Origin: Octadecabacter ascidiaceicola
GTDB lineage: Bacteria; Pseudomonadota; Alphaproteobacteria; Rhodobacterales; Rhodobacteraceae
Assembly: GCF_900185015.1 (NCBI RefSeq)
Contig: NZ_FXYD01000002.1
Coordinates: 434,001 to 498,000, forward strand
DNA: 64,000 nucleotides
Direction: 5' to 3'
A program made the position numbers and the translations under genes. Each line of letters opens with the position of its first letter. The stretch's first letter is position 1. The notes beneath the pieces were generated by a model, which saw nothing but the letters and a program-made list of their open reading frames with translations, searched no databases and was not told the DNA's origin. Of this stretch, positions 1-8,712 are shown piece after piece.

Positions 1-905
1 CCACGCGATGTCACGCGCTCTCGGTGGATCATATAGACCCCAGCACCAATGATCAGGGCGATACCACCAAGCGCAATTGAGTTGGGGAAATCCTGAAACA
101 CCATGTACCCCAGCACAGCGGCCACCGGAATTTCGAAATACTGCATCGGCGCGAGCGTGGAAGAGGGGGCGAACGTCAGCCCATAGGTCATCATCATGTG
201 GCTGACCGTGGCAAAGAACCCGACACCAAGCAGCCATGTCCAATAGATTCCCGTCGGCCAAACAGGGTCCAGCATTTCAATTCCCGATCCGTTGGCAAGC
301 CAGATGACGGGAACGCTCATAACGGTTGCGATTGCGCCTGTGTGGAATTGCATCATCACAGGGTGCAGACGCCCGCGCATTCCGCGCGTAACCAAGACAT
401 AGCCCGCAAAGGATACAGCCGTGCCCAACGGAAACAGAGCAACGGCGCCAAAGGTTGCAAAGGACGGTTGGATCACCAGCACCACGCCGAAAAAGCCAAC
501 AACCGCCGCCCCGATCCGGCGCGGCCCGACGTCTTCTCCAAAGGCGTATTTTCCAACAAGCATGACGATGAAGGGTTCGATAAACACAATCGCCAGAGCA
601 TCCGCCAAGGGCATCACGCGGATCGCGGCGATAAAGAAGAACGTTGAGAACAGTAAAAGCAGGGCGCGAAGCGACAGCAAGCCAAGCAACCCATTCATGC
701 GAAAAGACAATCCCATCATCAGACACACTGGTAACATCAAACCAAGCTGCACCAAGAACCGTGCGGCGGTGATCTGCCCCACAGGTATCTCGATAGACGC
801 AAGTTTCGCGGCGACATCAAGCAGTGGGGCGGTTAGGCAAAATCCCAGCATCAGCAAAACGCCAAGCATGATCCGGTCGGGTGTGTCTGTGTTGTTTGTC
901 ATCAT
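1..905 (-). CDS. EamA/DMT family inner-membrane transporter (3' end missing)
   Basis: Translating the minus strand from the ATG pair at 905/902 gives an unbroken frame to the window edge. It is a chain of hydrophobic helices typical of the drug/metabolite (EamA) exporter superfamily, with about 300 residues visible, close to full length. Recognisable stretches are LADALAIVFIEPF in the first EamA half, and in the second half GYMVFQDFPNSIALGG, the usual last-helix pattern. The substrate cannot be told from sequence; family members export amino acids, nucleotides or other metabolites through the inner membrane. Only the last residues should be missing. No strong ribosome-binding site is seen, so either of the two adjacent ATGs may be used. 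It is divergent from the GrpB gene. Confidence 0.85.
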   Translation of the reverse strand, partial: MMTNNTDTPDRIMLGVLLMLGFCLTAPLLDVAAKLASIEIPVGQITAARFLVQLGLMLPVCLMMGLSFRMNGLLGLLSLRALLLLFSTFFFIAAIRVMPLADALAIVFIEPFIVMLVGKYAFGEDVGPRRIGAAVVGFFGVVLVIQPSFATFGAVALFPLGTAVSFAGYVLVTRGMRGRLHPVMMQFHTGAIATVMSVPVIWLANGSGIEMLDPVWPTGIYWTWLLGVGFFATVSHMMMTYGLTFAPSSTLAPMQYFEIPVAAVLGYMVFQDFPNSIALGGIALIIGAGVYMIHRERVTSR

Positions 906-1014
906 AAGGCCGACCTAGCTTTGCACACCACGGCTGTCACGCCCAAAACCGACACGCCGCGCGTAATTTGAACATTCCAAAACGCCGCATGCTGTTGTCC
1001 TTAACGCGGCTGCG

Positions 1015-1557
1015 ATGCAATCTAAGCAAATGGTTGATCTTGTTGTTGCGCATGACCCTAACTGGAAAGCTGATTTTGACGCAGAGAAACGCGCGATCAA
1101 GGCATGTTTGCGAGGCGTGGACATTATGCTTCACCACATCGGAAGCACGGCAATTGAAAGGATATTGGCTAAACCAATCATCGACCTGCTTGGCGTTGTT
1201 TCCGATCTCAGCCAAGTCGATGCCAATGCGAGGGCGATGGAGGGGCTAGGCTATGAGGTCATGGGCGCGTTTGGAATTGAAGGTCGGCGCTATTTCCGAA
1301 AGATAACGGCGGACGGGCGTCGCACGCATCAACTTCATATCTATGAGAAAAACTCACCTCATATTGAGCGTCACTTGGCGTTTCGCGAGTACTTGCGAGA
1401 ACATGCAAACGTTGCTTCGGCTTACTCGGACCTTAAAGAAACATTGGTGTCTGTCGAGGGGCAGACTTGGGGTGGGTACTTGGACGGGAAAGACGCATTT
1501 ATCATAGAGACCGAAAAAGACGCGCTAGAATGGTATCAGGGTAGCCAATCTATCTAA
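1015..1557 (+). CDS. GrpB family protein (UPF0157)
   Basis: This 180-residue protein matches the GrpB/UPF0157 family, which has a nucleotidyltransferase-like fold. The family signature is visible as HHIGSTAI around residues 40-47, followed by AKPIIDLL, and later by RTHQLHIYEK. Members occur alone or fused to dephospho-CoA kinase; the reaction of stand-alone members is not settled, so no substrate is claimed. Translation could also begin at the in-frame ATG at 1030, which would put the conserved VAHDPNW motif nearer the N terminus as is usual. It stands alone between the divergent exporter gene and the convergent sdaA. Confidence 0.8.
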   Translation: MQSKQMVDLVVAHDPNWKADFDAEKRAIKACLRGVDIMLHHIGSTAIERILAKPIIDLLGVVSDLSQVDANARAMEGLGYEVMGAFGIEGRRYFRKITADGRRTHQLHIYEKNSPHIERHLAFREYLREHANVASAYSDLKETLVSVEGQTWGGYLDGKDAFIIETEKDALEWYQGSQSI

Positions 1558-1580
1558 TGGTACTTTTGTCGCCATCCATT

Positions 1581-2954
1581 TTAGCAGTTCGGTATATTCA
1601 CAGCCAATCCGCCGAGCGCGGTTTCTTTATACTTTTCAGACATATCCGCGCCAGTCTGGCGCATAGTTTCAATGGCAGCGTCCAGTGGAACCAAATGTGT
1701 TCCGTCCCCGCGAATAGCAAGGGACGCGGCTGAGACAGCCTTAATCGCACCCAGCCCGTTGCGTTCGATGCAGGGGACCTGAACCAGCCCGCGCACGGGG
1801 TCGCACGTCATGCCTAGGTGGTGTTCGAGTGCGATTTCCGCGGCGTTTTCGATTTGCTCAGGCGTGCCGCCAAGGACAGCACATAGACCCGCTGCTGCCA
1901 TTGCCGCGGCTGATCCGACCTCGGCCTGACATCCGGCTTCAGCACCACTTATTGAAGCGTTGAATTTCACTAAACCACCAATCGCCGCGGCAGTAAGAAG
2001 AAAATCAGAAATCTTAGCGGTGGTCGCGCTGGGCACATGGTCTATGTAGTAACGGATTGTCGCGGGGACCACGCCAGCCGCACCGTTGGTCGGGGCGGTC
2101 ACAACCTGCCCACCGGCAGCGTTTTCTTCGTTCACAGCCATCGCATAGGTCGACATCCAGTCATTGATCGTGTGCGGCGCTGTCAGGTTCACACCAGCCT
2201 CGGCTTCAAGCGCATCATGGATGCCCTTGGCGCGGCGTTTGACGTGCAATCCGCCCGGCAAAATTCCATCCGTTGTAAGCCCACGATCAATGCACTCGTT
2301 CATGACTTGCCAGAGGCGACCCAACCCTTTGTCGAGGTCCGCAGCAGAAATCCGGCTGAGCTCATTCTTGCGCTTCATCTCTGCGATGCTCAGCCCACTT
2401 TCGGCCGCCATATCAAGCATTTCCACGGCACTCTTAAACGGGAATGGGACTGGCGCGCCGTCTTCCTTGTCAGCACCATCGGCGAGTTCGTCTTCGGTAA
2501 GGACAAAGCCTCCCCCGATGGAATAGTAGGTAACCTGCGTGACCACATCGCCCTGCGCATCGGTGCCCATCAGAATCATGCCATTCGCATGGCCTTTTAG
2601 TGCGGGGCCATAGTCAAATTCCAAGTGTTCCTTCGGGCGAAACGTTAGCGTCCCTAGCCCATCGGGATGCACCGTCCCTTCGGCCGCAATACGTTCCATT
2701 TCAGCATCCGCTTTGTCGCGGTCGTAATCGTCCGCGCGAAACCCAGCGAGGCCGAGGATCGTCGCGCGGTCTGTGGCGTGGCCAACGCCCGTAAATGCGA
2801 GCGAGCCATGCAAGGAGGCTTTAACACCTGCAACCTTGAACGGCTGGGCGCGAAGGTGGTCTAGGAAACGCGCGGCGGCGACCATTGGGCCGATTGTGTG
2901 CGACGATGACGGGCCGATCCCAACTTTGAACATATCGAAGACGGAGAGAAACAT
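1581..2954 (-). CDS. sdaA: L-serine ammonia-lyase, iron-sulfur type
   Basis: The 457-residue protein is a single-chain [4Fe-4S] L-serine dehydratase, converting L-serine to pyruvate and ammonia in the cytoplasm. The beta-domain start [20 protein letters not shown] and the alpha-domain cysteine contexts [16 protein letters not shown] and [14 protein letters not shown], which supply the cluster ligands, are all present. The length is normal for fused-domain members. The frame stays open upstream to 2999, but the ATG at 2954 is preferred: it has an AAAAGGCG ribosome-binding site just upstream and gives the canonical N terminus. It is monocistronic, with a GST gene downstream of its start on the same strand but 93 bases apart. 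Confidence 0.95.
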   Translation of the reverse strand: MFLSVFDMFKVGIGPSSSHTIGPMVAAARFLDHLRAQPFKVAGVKASLHGSLAFTGVGHATDRATILGLAGFRADDYDRDKADAEMERIAAEGTVHPDGLGTLTFRPKEHLEFDYGPALKGHANGMILMGTDAQGDVVTQVTYYSIGGGFVLTEDELADGADKEDGAPVPFPFKSAVEMLDMAAESGLSIAEMKRKNELSRISAADLDKGLGRLWQVMNECIDRGLTTDGILPGGLHVKRRAKGIHDALEAEAGVNLTAPHTINDWMSTYAMAVNEENAAGGQVVTAPTNGAAGVVPATIRYYIDHVPSATTAKISDFLLTAAAIGGLVKFNASISGAEAGCQAEVGSAAAMAAAGLCAVLGGTPEQIENAAEIALEHHLGMTCDPVRGLVQVPCIERNGLGAIKAVSAASLAIRGDGTHLVPLDAAIETMRQTGADMSEKYKETALGGLAVNIPNC

Positions 2955-3046
2955 GTGCTGACGCCTTTTTGGTTTTCTAGAAGATAGATCGACGTACATT
3001 GGGCTGTCGGTGTGGAAAACGACACCATACCGCGCGTTTGCGAGGG

Positions 3047-3736
3047 CTAGACCGCTGATCCTTCAGGGGGTTGGGCATAGTTTGGGGCCGTGAAGGGGGT
3101 TTTGCCAAGGCCCTCTGCGATGATCGCTGAGGCCGTTGAGGCATAGGTTTCGTTCAGAGCGGCGACACGCTGAAGTGTTGGGTAGTCCGAAAGGTTCGGT
3201 CGAGACGGGGCGTCGATGGGGTAAAGCTGCATCCAGCGCAACAACGGGCACAGATAACAATCTAGGATACTTGGGGTTTTGCCCCCAATGTAATCCGCGC
3301 CGGTCAGGCCAATATCAAGGATTGCAAGTTGTTCACAAAGGCGCGTTCTGGTGTGTTCAGACAGGGCGTTTTGACCTTCCTTGGTGGTGAACTGATCAGC
3401 GTAAAACAACATACGCAGGGTGGGGTGTAGCGTATTCGACATCCAGATCAGCCACTTGACCGCTTGCGCACGCTCAGCGCTTTGGCTCGGCAGCAGGTAC
3501 GGCTTCTGCTCTGCAAGCCAGAGCAAAATCGCGGCCGTTTCAAACAACGTTCCATCCGGTGTCTCAAGAACTGGGATTAACCCATTGGGGTTCAACGCGC
3601 GGTAGCTCTCGGATTTATGGGCGGATGACGCGCGATCTACGAGGCGGGTCTCGAATGGTAGGCTAGCCGCTTCAAGCGCGAGGCGGATGCACAACGAGGC
3701 ATTGTCTGGTGCGTAGTGAAGAACGAGGTTGGACAT
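3047..3736 (-). CDS. Glutathione S-transferase family protein
   Basis: This 229-residue cytosolic protein has the two-domain GST layout: a thioredoxin-like N-terminal half with the motif NPNGLIPVLETPDGTLFETAAI (here split as NPNGLIPVLE and FETAAILLWLAE, residues about 49-75), then an alpha-helical C-terminal half. The cis-proline of the glutathione site is in GLIPVLE. The exact substrate is not predictable. The second residue is Ser, followed by NLVLHYAPDN, so the catalytic residue may be a Ser or Tyr near the start. Divergent from rpiA across a 164-base gap that contains a short AGCGCC/GGCGCT hairpin near 3770-3787. Confidence 0.88.
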   Translation of the reverse strand: MSNLVLHYAPDNASLCIRLALEAASLPFETRLVDRASSAHKSESYRALNPNGLIPVLETPDGTLFETAAILLWLAEQKPYLLPSQSAERAQAVKWLIWMSNTLHPTLRMLFYADQFTTKEGQNALSEHTRTRLCEQLAILDIGLTGADYIGGKTPSILDCYLCPLLRWMQLYPIDAPSRPNLSDYPTLQRVAALNETYASTASAIIAEGLGKTPFTAPNYAQPPEGSAV

Positions 3737-3900
3737 AGTCGTAACATCGCAGAGTTTAGGCGATTGGCCAGCGCCTTCACGGCGCTAAATGCAGCGTTTC
3801 CGAATAATTAAATCGTAGCGACTAACCATTCCGCCTCGCTCCGTGGCGTTTGCGCGCTTATAAGGGCACAAGTAACGATTCAAACCGCAGGAGCTGCCCC

Positions 3901-4689
3901 ATGCCGTCCGAATTATCCCCCATCGACAAAGCCAAATTCGTCGCGGCGAAACAAGCAAGCAGCTATGTCGAAGACGGTATGAAAGTCGGCCTTGGGACTG
4001 GGTCCACAGCAGCGTGGTTGGTGAAGTGCCTTGGTGAGCGTGTTGAGAAAGAAAGTCTGAATATCAAAGGCGTGCCAACGTCATCGCGCACTGCTGCTTT
4101 GGCGCGAGAGGTCGGGATCGAGGTGATTTCACTCGACGAAGCCAAGTGGCTGGACCTGACGATTGACGGGGCAGACGAATATGACGGTAACCTGAACCTG
4201 ATCAAAGGCGGCGGCGGCGCGTTGCTACAAGAAAAGATCGTGGCGACAGCAAGCGACCAAATGATTGTGATCGCCGATGCGTCAAAACAAGTGGAAACAT
4301 TGGGTGCCTTCCCGCTGCCGATTGAAGTTATCCCCTTTGGTTGGCAAACCACGAAAACATTGGTTGAGGAAACGCTGATCGGCATGGATGTGCTGGGTCG
4401 CCGTGTGTCTTTGCGAATGAACGGGGATGCACCGTTTTACACGGACGAAGGCAACCATATTCTTGATATGCACCTGAACCGGATTGGAAATGCGCGTCAA
4501 TTATCGCTTGTTATCAATCAGATGCCGGGCGTTGTTGAAAACGGTTTGTTCATTGATATCTGTGATGTTGTCATTGTCGGGTTCGGTGATGGCCGGGTCG
4601 AAACTCGCGACATTAATGAAGGATCGATTGAGGAAGACCGGATTGAGTTCGTCGAGACGGAAAACTTGTTCGCCGATCTGAACGATTAG
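3901..4689 (+). CDS. rpiA: Ribose-5-phosphate isomerase A
   Basis: The 262-residue protein is RpiA, interconverting ribose 5-phosphate and ribulose 5-phosphate in the pentose phosphate pathway. Family motifs are complete: GLGTGSTAAW near residue 30, LTIDGADEYDG with the catalytic aspartates near 85-90, and LIKGGGGALLQEKI with the lysine and glutamate of the active site. The ATG at 3901 is chosen because CAGGAGCTG precedes it at normal spacing and the protein then starts MPSELSP; an upstream ATG at 3850 would add 17 non-conserved residues. Glutathione reductase follows 107 bases downstream on the same strand, possibly co-transcribed. Confidence 0.95.
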   Translation: MPSELSPIDKAKFVAAKQASSYVEDGMKVGLGTGSTAAWLVKCLGERVEKESLNIKGVPTSSRTAALAREVGIEVISLDEAKWLDLTIDGADEYDGNLNLIKGGGGALLQEKIVATASDQMIVIADASKQVETLGAFPLPIEVIPFGWQTTKTLVEETLIGMDVLGRRVSLRMNGDAPFYTDEGNHILDMHLNRIGNARQLSLVINQMPGVVENGLFIDICDVVIVGFGDGRVETRDINEGSIEEDRIEFVETENLFADLND

Positions 4690-4796
4690 CGCGGATCGAA
4701 TATCGCTCCATTTTGCACGACCCTGTGACTGGTCATCATCGCAGGGCTGTGCTTTATCCAAATCCCGAACCAAAATAGCGCTAAAGGACGACTGGC

Positions 4797-6155
4797 ATGG
4801 CTGATTTTGACTATGATCTTTTTGTAATCGGCGGCGGGTCCGGCGGGGTACGTGCTGCACGCGTTGCTGCTGCGACGGGTGCTAAAGTTGGTCTGGCCGA
4901 AGAGTTCCGCATGGGCGGAACCTGCGTGATCCGCGGCTGTGTTCCCAAAAAGCTGATGGTTTTCGCATCCGAGTATCAGGAGATGTTCGCAGACGCGCGT
5001 GCCTACGGTTGGGATGTTCAGGACGGCACGTTTGAGTGGTCTGGGTTTCAAAAGAAACTGCACGCAGAGCTGGAACGCCTCGAGGGGATTTATCGCAAAT
5101 TGCTCGGGAATTCTGACGTTACCATACACGATAGCCGCGCAACGGTTTCTGGCACGCATGAGGTCACACTGGCAGATGGCAAAACCTACAGCGCCAAGCA
5201 CATTTTGGTTGCAACAGGTGGGCGGCCGGTACTGCCAGACATGAAGAATGCTGACTTGGGAATTACATCAAACGAGATTTTCCTGTTACCGGAGCTTCCG
5301 AAGAAAATACTGATCGTTGGTGGTGGATATATCGCGTCTGAATTTGCCTGTATTCTCAACGGTCTTGGGGTTGAAGTCACTCAGTTTTATCGCGGCGCAC
5401 AAATCCTGCGTGGCTTTGATGATGAGGCCCGGGGTCTTGTGTCCGAGATGATGATTGAAAAGGGCGTTGGCCTGCATCTGGGCACAAATGTGCTTGAAAT
5501 GGAAAAGCGCGACGGCGGCGTTTGGGTGAAATGCACCAACGGGTCCGAAAATGTTTTCGACCAAGTCATGTTCGCGACAGGGCGCGTACCAAACACTGAT
5601 GGGCTGGGCCTTGAAGACGTTGGTGTTGAGGTCGGTCGCAAATCCGAGATCGTGGTTGATGACTACAGCCAGACCAAAGTGCCGAGCATTTATGCGATCG
5701 GTGATGTAACCAACCGCGTTCAACTGACTCCTGTCGCCATTCGCGAAGGCATGGCGTTTGTTGAAACCGTGTTCAAAGGCAACCCAACGAAAGTGGATCA
5801 CGAATTGATCCCGTCCGCGATTTTCACTCAGCCGGAAATGGGCACTGTCGGCCTAAGCGAAGAAGCAGCCGCCGAGCAGGAGCCCGTTGAAATTTACGCG
5901 ACCAGCTTCCGCCCAATGCAGTCCGCCTTCGCGGATCGCCCTGATCGCGTGTTGATGAAACTCGTCGTGTCCAAAGAGTCCCGAAAGGTGCTAGGATGCC
6001 ATATCGTCAGCCCACATGCCGGCGAGATGATCCAACTGGCGGGGATCGCGATCAAGATGGGGGCCACCAAGGAACAATTTGACGCAACTTGCGCGGTGCA
6101 CCCGACGATTTCGGAAGAACTGGTTACAATGAAGGAACCGGTGAGAACTGCTTGA
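4797..6155 (+). CDS. gor: Glutathione-disulfide reductase
   Basis: This 452-residue FAD enzyme reduces glutathione disulfide with NADPH in the cytoplasm. The N-terminal dinucleotide site GGGSGG lies at residues 12-17, the redox-active disulfide is GTCVIRGCVPKK with Cys43 and Cys48, and the NAD(P) fold starts with ILIVGGGYIASEFA near residue 170. The C-terminal catalytic His-Glu region is AVHPTISEELV. Length is normal for plant/proteobacterial-type GR. A run AAAGGACG precedes the start. The stretch after the stop contains GGGGCC-AAA-GGCCC (about 6160-6174), a short hairpin before hflK. Confidence 0.95.
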   Translation: MADFDYDLFVIGGGSGGVRAARVAAATGAKVGLAEEFRMGGTCVIRGCVPKKLMVFASEYQEMFADARAYGWDVQDGTFEWSGFQKKLHAELERLEGIYRKLLGNSDVTIHDSRATVSGTHEVTLADGKTYSAKHILVATGGRPVLPDMKNADLGITSNEIFLLPELPKKILIVGGGYIASEFACILNGLGVEVTQFYRGAQILRGFDDEARGLVSEMMIEKGVGLHLGTNVLEMEKRDGGVWVKCTNGSENVFDQVMFATGRVPNTDGLGLEDVGVEVGRKSEIVVDDYSQTKVPSIYAIGDVTNRVQLTPVAIREGMAFVETVFKGNPTKVDHELIPSAIFTQPEMGTVGLSEEAAAEQEPVEIYATSFRPMQSAFADRPDRVLMKLVVSKESRKVLGCHIVSPHAGEMIQLAGIAIKMGATKEQFDATCAVHPTISEELVTMKEPVRTA

Positions 6156-6237
6156 ATCTCGGGGCCAAAGGCCCATTTATAGTACAAGTTAATTCGGACC
6201 CGCGAAATTCGGGTCGCAACAAAGGAAGACAGGCTTA

Positions 6238-7488
6238 ATGGCTGGAAACAACGGCGGCCCCTGGGGGGGCGGAGGCAATGGTGGAGGCGATGACGATGAC
6301 CGTTTTCGCCCGAACGGAAATGGCGATCGCAATGGCGGGCGTCGTCCGACCAACGAACCGCAAATCCCTGAGTTTGATGAAATCATAAACAAAACCAAAG
6401 ACCAGCTGCGCGATCTGCTGGGCGGCGGCGGTGGAAACCGCCGTGGCGCTGGCGGCAGCGGTGGGTCAGGTGGCCCAGCCGTTTCACGCGGTATGATTGG
6501 CCTTGGTGTTTTGGCGGCTGTCGCCCTTTGGGGTTTCAACAGCTTTTACCGCGTTTTGCCTGAACAACAGTCGGTTGAACTGTTTCTGGGTGAATGTAAT
6601 GACCCCTGCATCGGGTCCGACGGTCTAAACTTTGCGCCGTGGCCGCTGGTAACTTATGAGATCGTTCAGGTGACGCAGGAACGCGTGATTTCGATCGGTG
6701 AAGATCCTGTGCCGCAAGAGCTTTCCGAAAGCCCATCAGTGCTACGTGCGCTTGAAGGCGATACCGGATTGATGCTGACGGGTGACGAAAACATCGTCGA
6801 TATCGATTTTCAGGTGGTTTGGAATATTAACCGCGCTGACCAATTCTTGTTCAACTTGGCTGAGCCATCTGAAACCATCGAAGCGGTGTCTGAATCTGTG
6901 ATGCGTGAAATTATCGCGACGTCGCAACTGGCCAACCTGAACCAGGATCGTGCGTCTATTGAACAGCGGATGCGTGAACTGACCCAAGCAACGCTGGACA
7001 GCTATAACTCCGGTGTGAATATCGTCCGTATCAACCTTGGTGCTGCCGATCCGCCCGCAACGCGCGTGGACACGCAGAACATCGATGGCGAAAATATCTC
7101 GACATCCCCACTTGCGGCTTACCGCGACGTTCAGGATGCCGAACAAGAACGCATTCAGCTACAAAACCAAGCGGACGCTTACGCCAACCGAGAAACGGCG
7201 CGTGCCCGTGGTAATGCAGCCCAAATCCTAGAAGATGCGGAAGGCTACCGTGCCCGCGTCGTCAACGAGGCCCAAGGTGAGGCGGCGCGTTTTGTGTCCG
7301 TTCTGGAAGAATACCAGAAAGCACCCGAAGTGACGCGTGAGCGTCTGTATCTTGAAATGGTCGAAGAAGTCTTTGGATCAGCGAATATCATTCTGCTGGA
7401 CGAAAACTCTGATGGCAGCGGCGGCGCGGTACCGTATTTGCCACTAGATCAACTGCGCACACCGTCAAACAGCGGAGGGTCAAACTAA
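6238..7488 (+). CDS. hflK: FtsH protease modulator HflK
   Basis: HflK (416 residues) is one half of the HflKC membrane complex that surrounds and restrains the FtsH protease. The N-terminal 80 residues are rich in glycine, asparagine and aspartate (GGPWGGGGNGGG), as in other HflK proteins. One transmembrane segment follows at about 84-103 (GMIGLGVLAAVALWGF), then the SPFH/band 7 domain, a charged helical stretch (NQADAYANRETARARGNAA) and a short C-terminal tail. Its TAA stop overlaps the hflC ATG by one base, showing translational coupling. The complex sits in the inner membrane with the SPFH part in the periplasm. Confidence 0.95.
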   Translation: MAGNNGGPWGGGGNGGGDDDDRFRPNGNGDRNGGRRPTNEPQIPEFDEIINKTKDQLRDLLGGGGGNRRGAGGSGGSGGPAVSRGMIGLGVLAAVALWGFNSFYRVLPEQQSVELFLGECNDPCIGSDGLNFAPWPLVTYEIVQVTQERVISIGEDPVPQELSESPSVLRALEGDTGLMLTGDENIVDIDFQVVWNINRADQFLFNLAEPSETIEAVSESVMREIIATSQLANLNQDRASIEQRMRELTQATLDSYNSGVNIVRINLGAADPPATRVDTQNIDGENISTSPLAAYRDVQDAEQERIQLQNQADAYANRETARARGNAAQILEDAEGYRARVVNEAQGEAARFVSVLEEYQKAPEVTRERLYLEMVEEVFGSANIILLDENSDGSGGAVPYLPLDQLRTPSNSGGSN

Positions 7489-8375
7489 TGAATAAGTCAG
7501 TCTTTATTTTACCGGTTATTGTGATCCTGATTGCAGCGATCCTAAGCTCGATCTTTATCGTAGACGAACGCGAAAAAGTGTTGGTCCTGCGGTTTGGTCG
7601 CGTGGTTCAAACCATCGATGAGCCCGGTTTGAATTTCCGTATTCCACTGATGGATCAGGTTGTGACTTATGATGACCGGATCATTTCCATCGACATGGCT
7701 GCACAGGAAGTTATCCCAAGCGATGACCGTCGTTTGATTGTTGACGCCTTTGCGCGCTACCGGATCGTTAATCTGGAACGTATTCGCCAGGCGACTGGTG
7801 CAGGCGGGGATCAGGCGATTGCGATTGCAGATCAACGGCTTGAAAACATCCTGAACGCAGAAACACGTACCGTGCTGGGTGAGGTGACTTCTGGTGACAT
7901 CCTTTCCACTGACCGCGACGCCCTGATGTTACGCATCCGGAACGCCGCGATTGCCGAGGCTTCTGCCCTGGGGATTGAGGTGATCGATGTGCGTCTAAAA
8001 CGCACTGACTTGCCGTCTCAGAACCTTGAACGCACGTTCGAGCGCATGGTGTCGGAACGTCAGCGTGAAGCAGAAGACGAACGCGCCCGTGGTCGTGAAG
8101 CCGCGACGCGCATCACTGCCCTCGCGGATCGTACCGTGGTGGAACTTGAATCCGATGCGAGCCGTGAAGCGCAAATCGTTCAAGGTGAAGCTGACGCCAG
8201 CCGCAACGCAGTCTTCGCACAGGCTTATGGTCAAGACACTGAGTTCTTTGAATTCTACCGGTCTCTAGAAGCCTACCGTGAAGGTCTTGCGACGGGGAAT
8301 GCGCGTCTTGTCATGACGCCTCCAGAAGACTTCTTTGACTACTTGCGCTCACCAAACGGCAATGTCGCCGAGTAA
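7488..8375 (+). CDS. hflC: FtsH protease modulator HflC
   Basis: HflC (295 residues) is the partner of HflK in the SPFH complex that regulates FtsH. A single N-terminal membrane segment covers roughly residues 4-24 (FILPVIVILIAAILSSIFIV), followed by VDEREKVLVLRFGRV, the standard opening of the band 7 domain. The alpha-helical region with QREAEDERARGREAATRI matches the HflC coil. Both ends overlap neighbours by one base (TAATG at 7488 and 8375), so hflK, hflC and the following DUF2065 gene form one tightly coupled operon. Confidence 0.95.
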   Translation: MNKSVFILPVIVILIAAILSSIFIVDEREKVLVLRFGRVVQTIDEPGLNFRIPLMDQVVTYDDRIISIDMAAQEVIPSDDRRLIVDAFARYRIVNLERIRQATGAGGDQAIAIADQRLENILNAETRTVLGEVTSGDILSTDRDALMLRIRNAAIAEASALGIEVIDVRLKRTDLPSQNLERTFERMVSERQREAEDERARGREAATRITALADRTVVELESDASREAQIVQGEADASRNAVFAQAYGQDTEFFEFYRSLEAYREGLATGNARLVMTPPEDFFDYLRSPNGNVAE

Positions 8376-8575
8376 TGGGTACCGCGCTTTTAGCCCTCGG
8401 GCTGGTGCTAATCGTGGAGGGGCTGGTGTACGCACTGGTCCCTTCGCTTGTTGAAGACATGCTCGCAGCACTGCGTCAAATGACACTCGAGACACGACGC
8501 TTGGTCGGTTTTGCTGCACTGTGCATCGGCGTTGCGTTGGTTTGGCTGGCGGCAAACCTTGGGGTATTGAGCTAA
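8375..8575 (+). CDS. DUF2065 family small membrane protein
   Basis: A 66-residue protein with two hydrophobic helices (about residues 3-25 and 43-63) separated by a short amphipathic linker. It matches the DUF2065 (YjeT-like) family, commonly found right after hflC in proteobacteria. It starts in the TAATG overlap with the hflC stop. Function is unknown; the conserved position suggests a link with the HflKC-FtsH complex, but that is inference. The next gene, a periplasmic protease, is 138 bases downstream and may have its own promoter. Confidence 0.8.
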   Translation: MGTALLALGLVLIVEGLVYALVPSLVEDMLAALRQMTLETRRLVGFAALCIGVALVWLAANLGVLS

Positions 8576-8712
8576 GCGCATCAACGCTCTGAAATCCTCA
8601 CAAGCTGTTGACGAACGCGTGTTAGACGTTGCGTTGGCGCTGTCGTCCCCTACATTCTAACGCAAAGGCTGAAATTCAGTCGTTGAATTGCTACCCTCTG
8701 AAGGAGAGACAC

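Noticed and set aside
277-918. Long open frames inside the exporter gene in other frames
   Set aside because: The minus-strand frame starting at 905 gives a clear EamA protein; the others have Arg/His/Ser-rich shadow composition.
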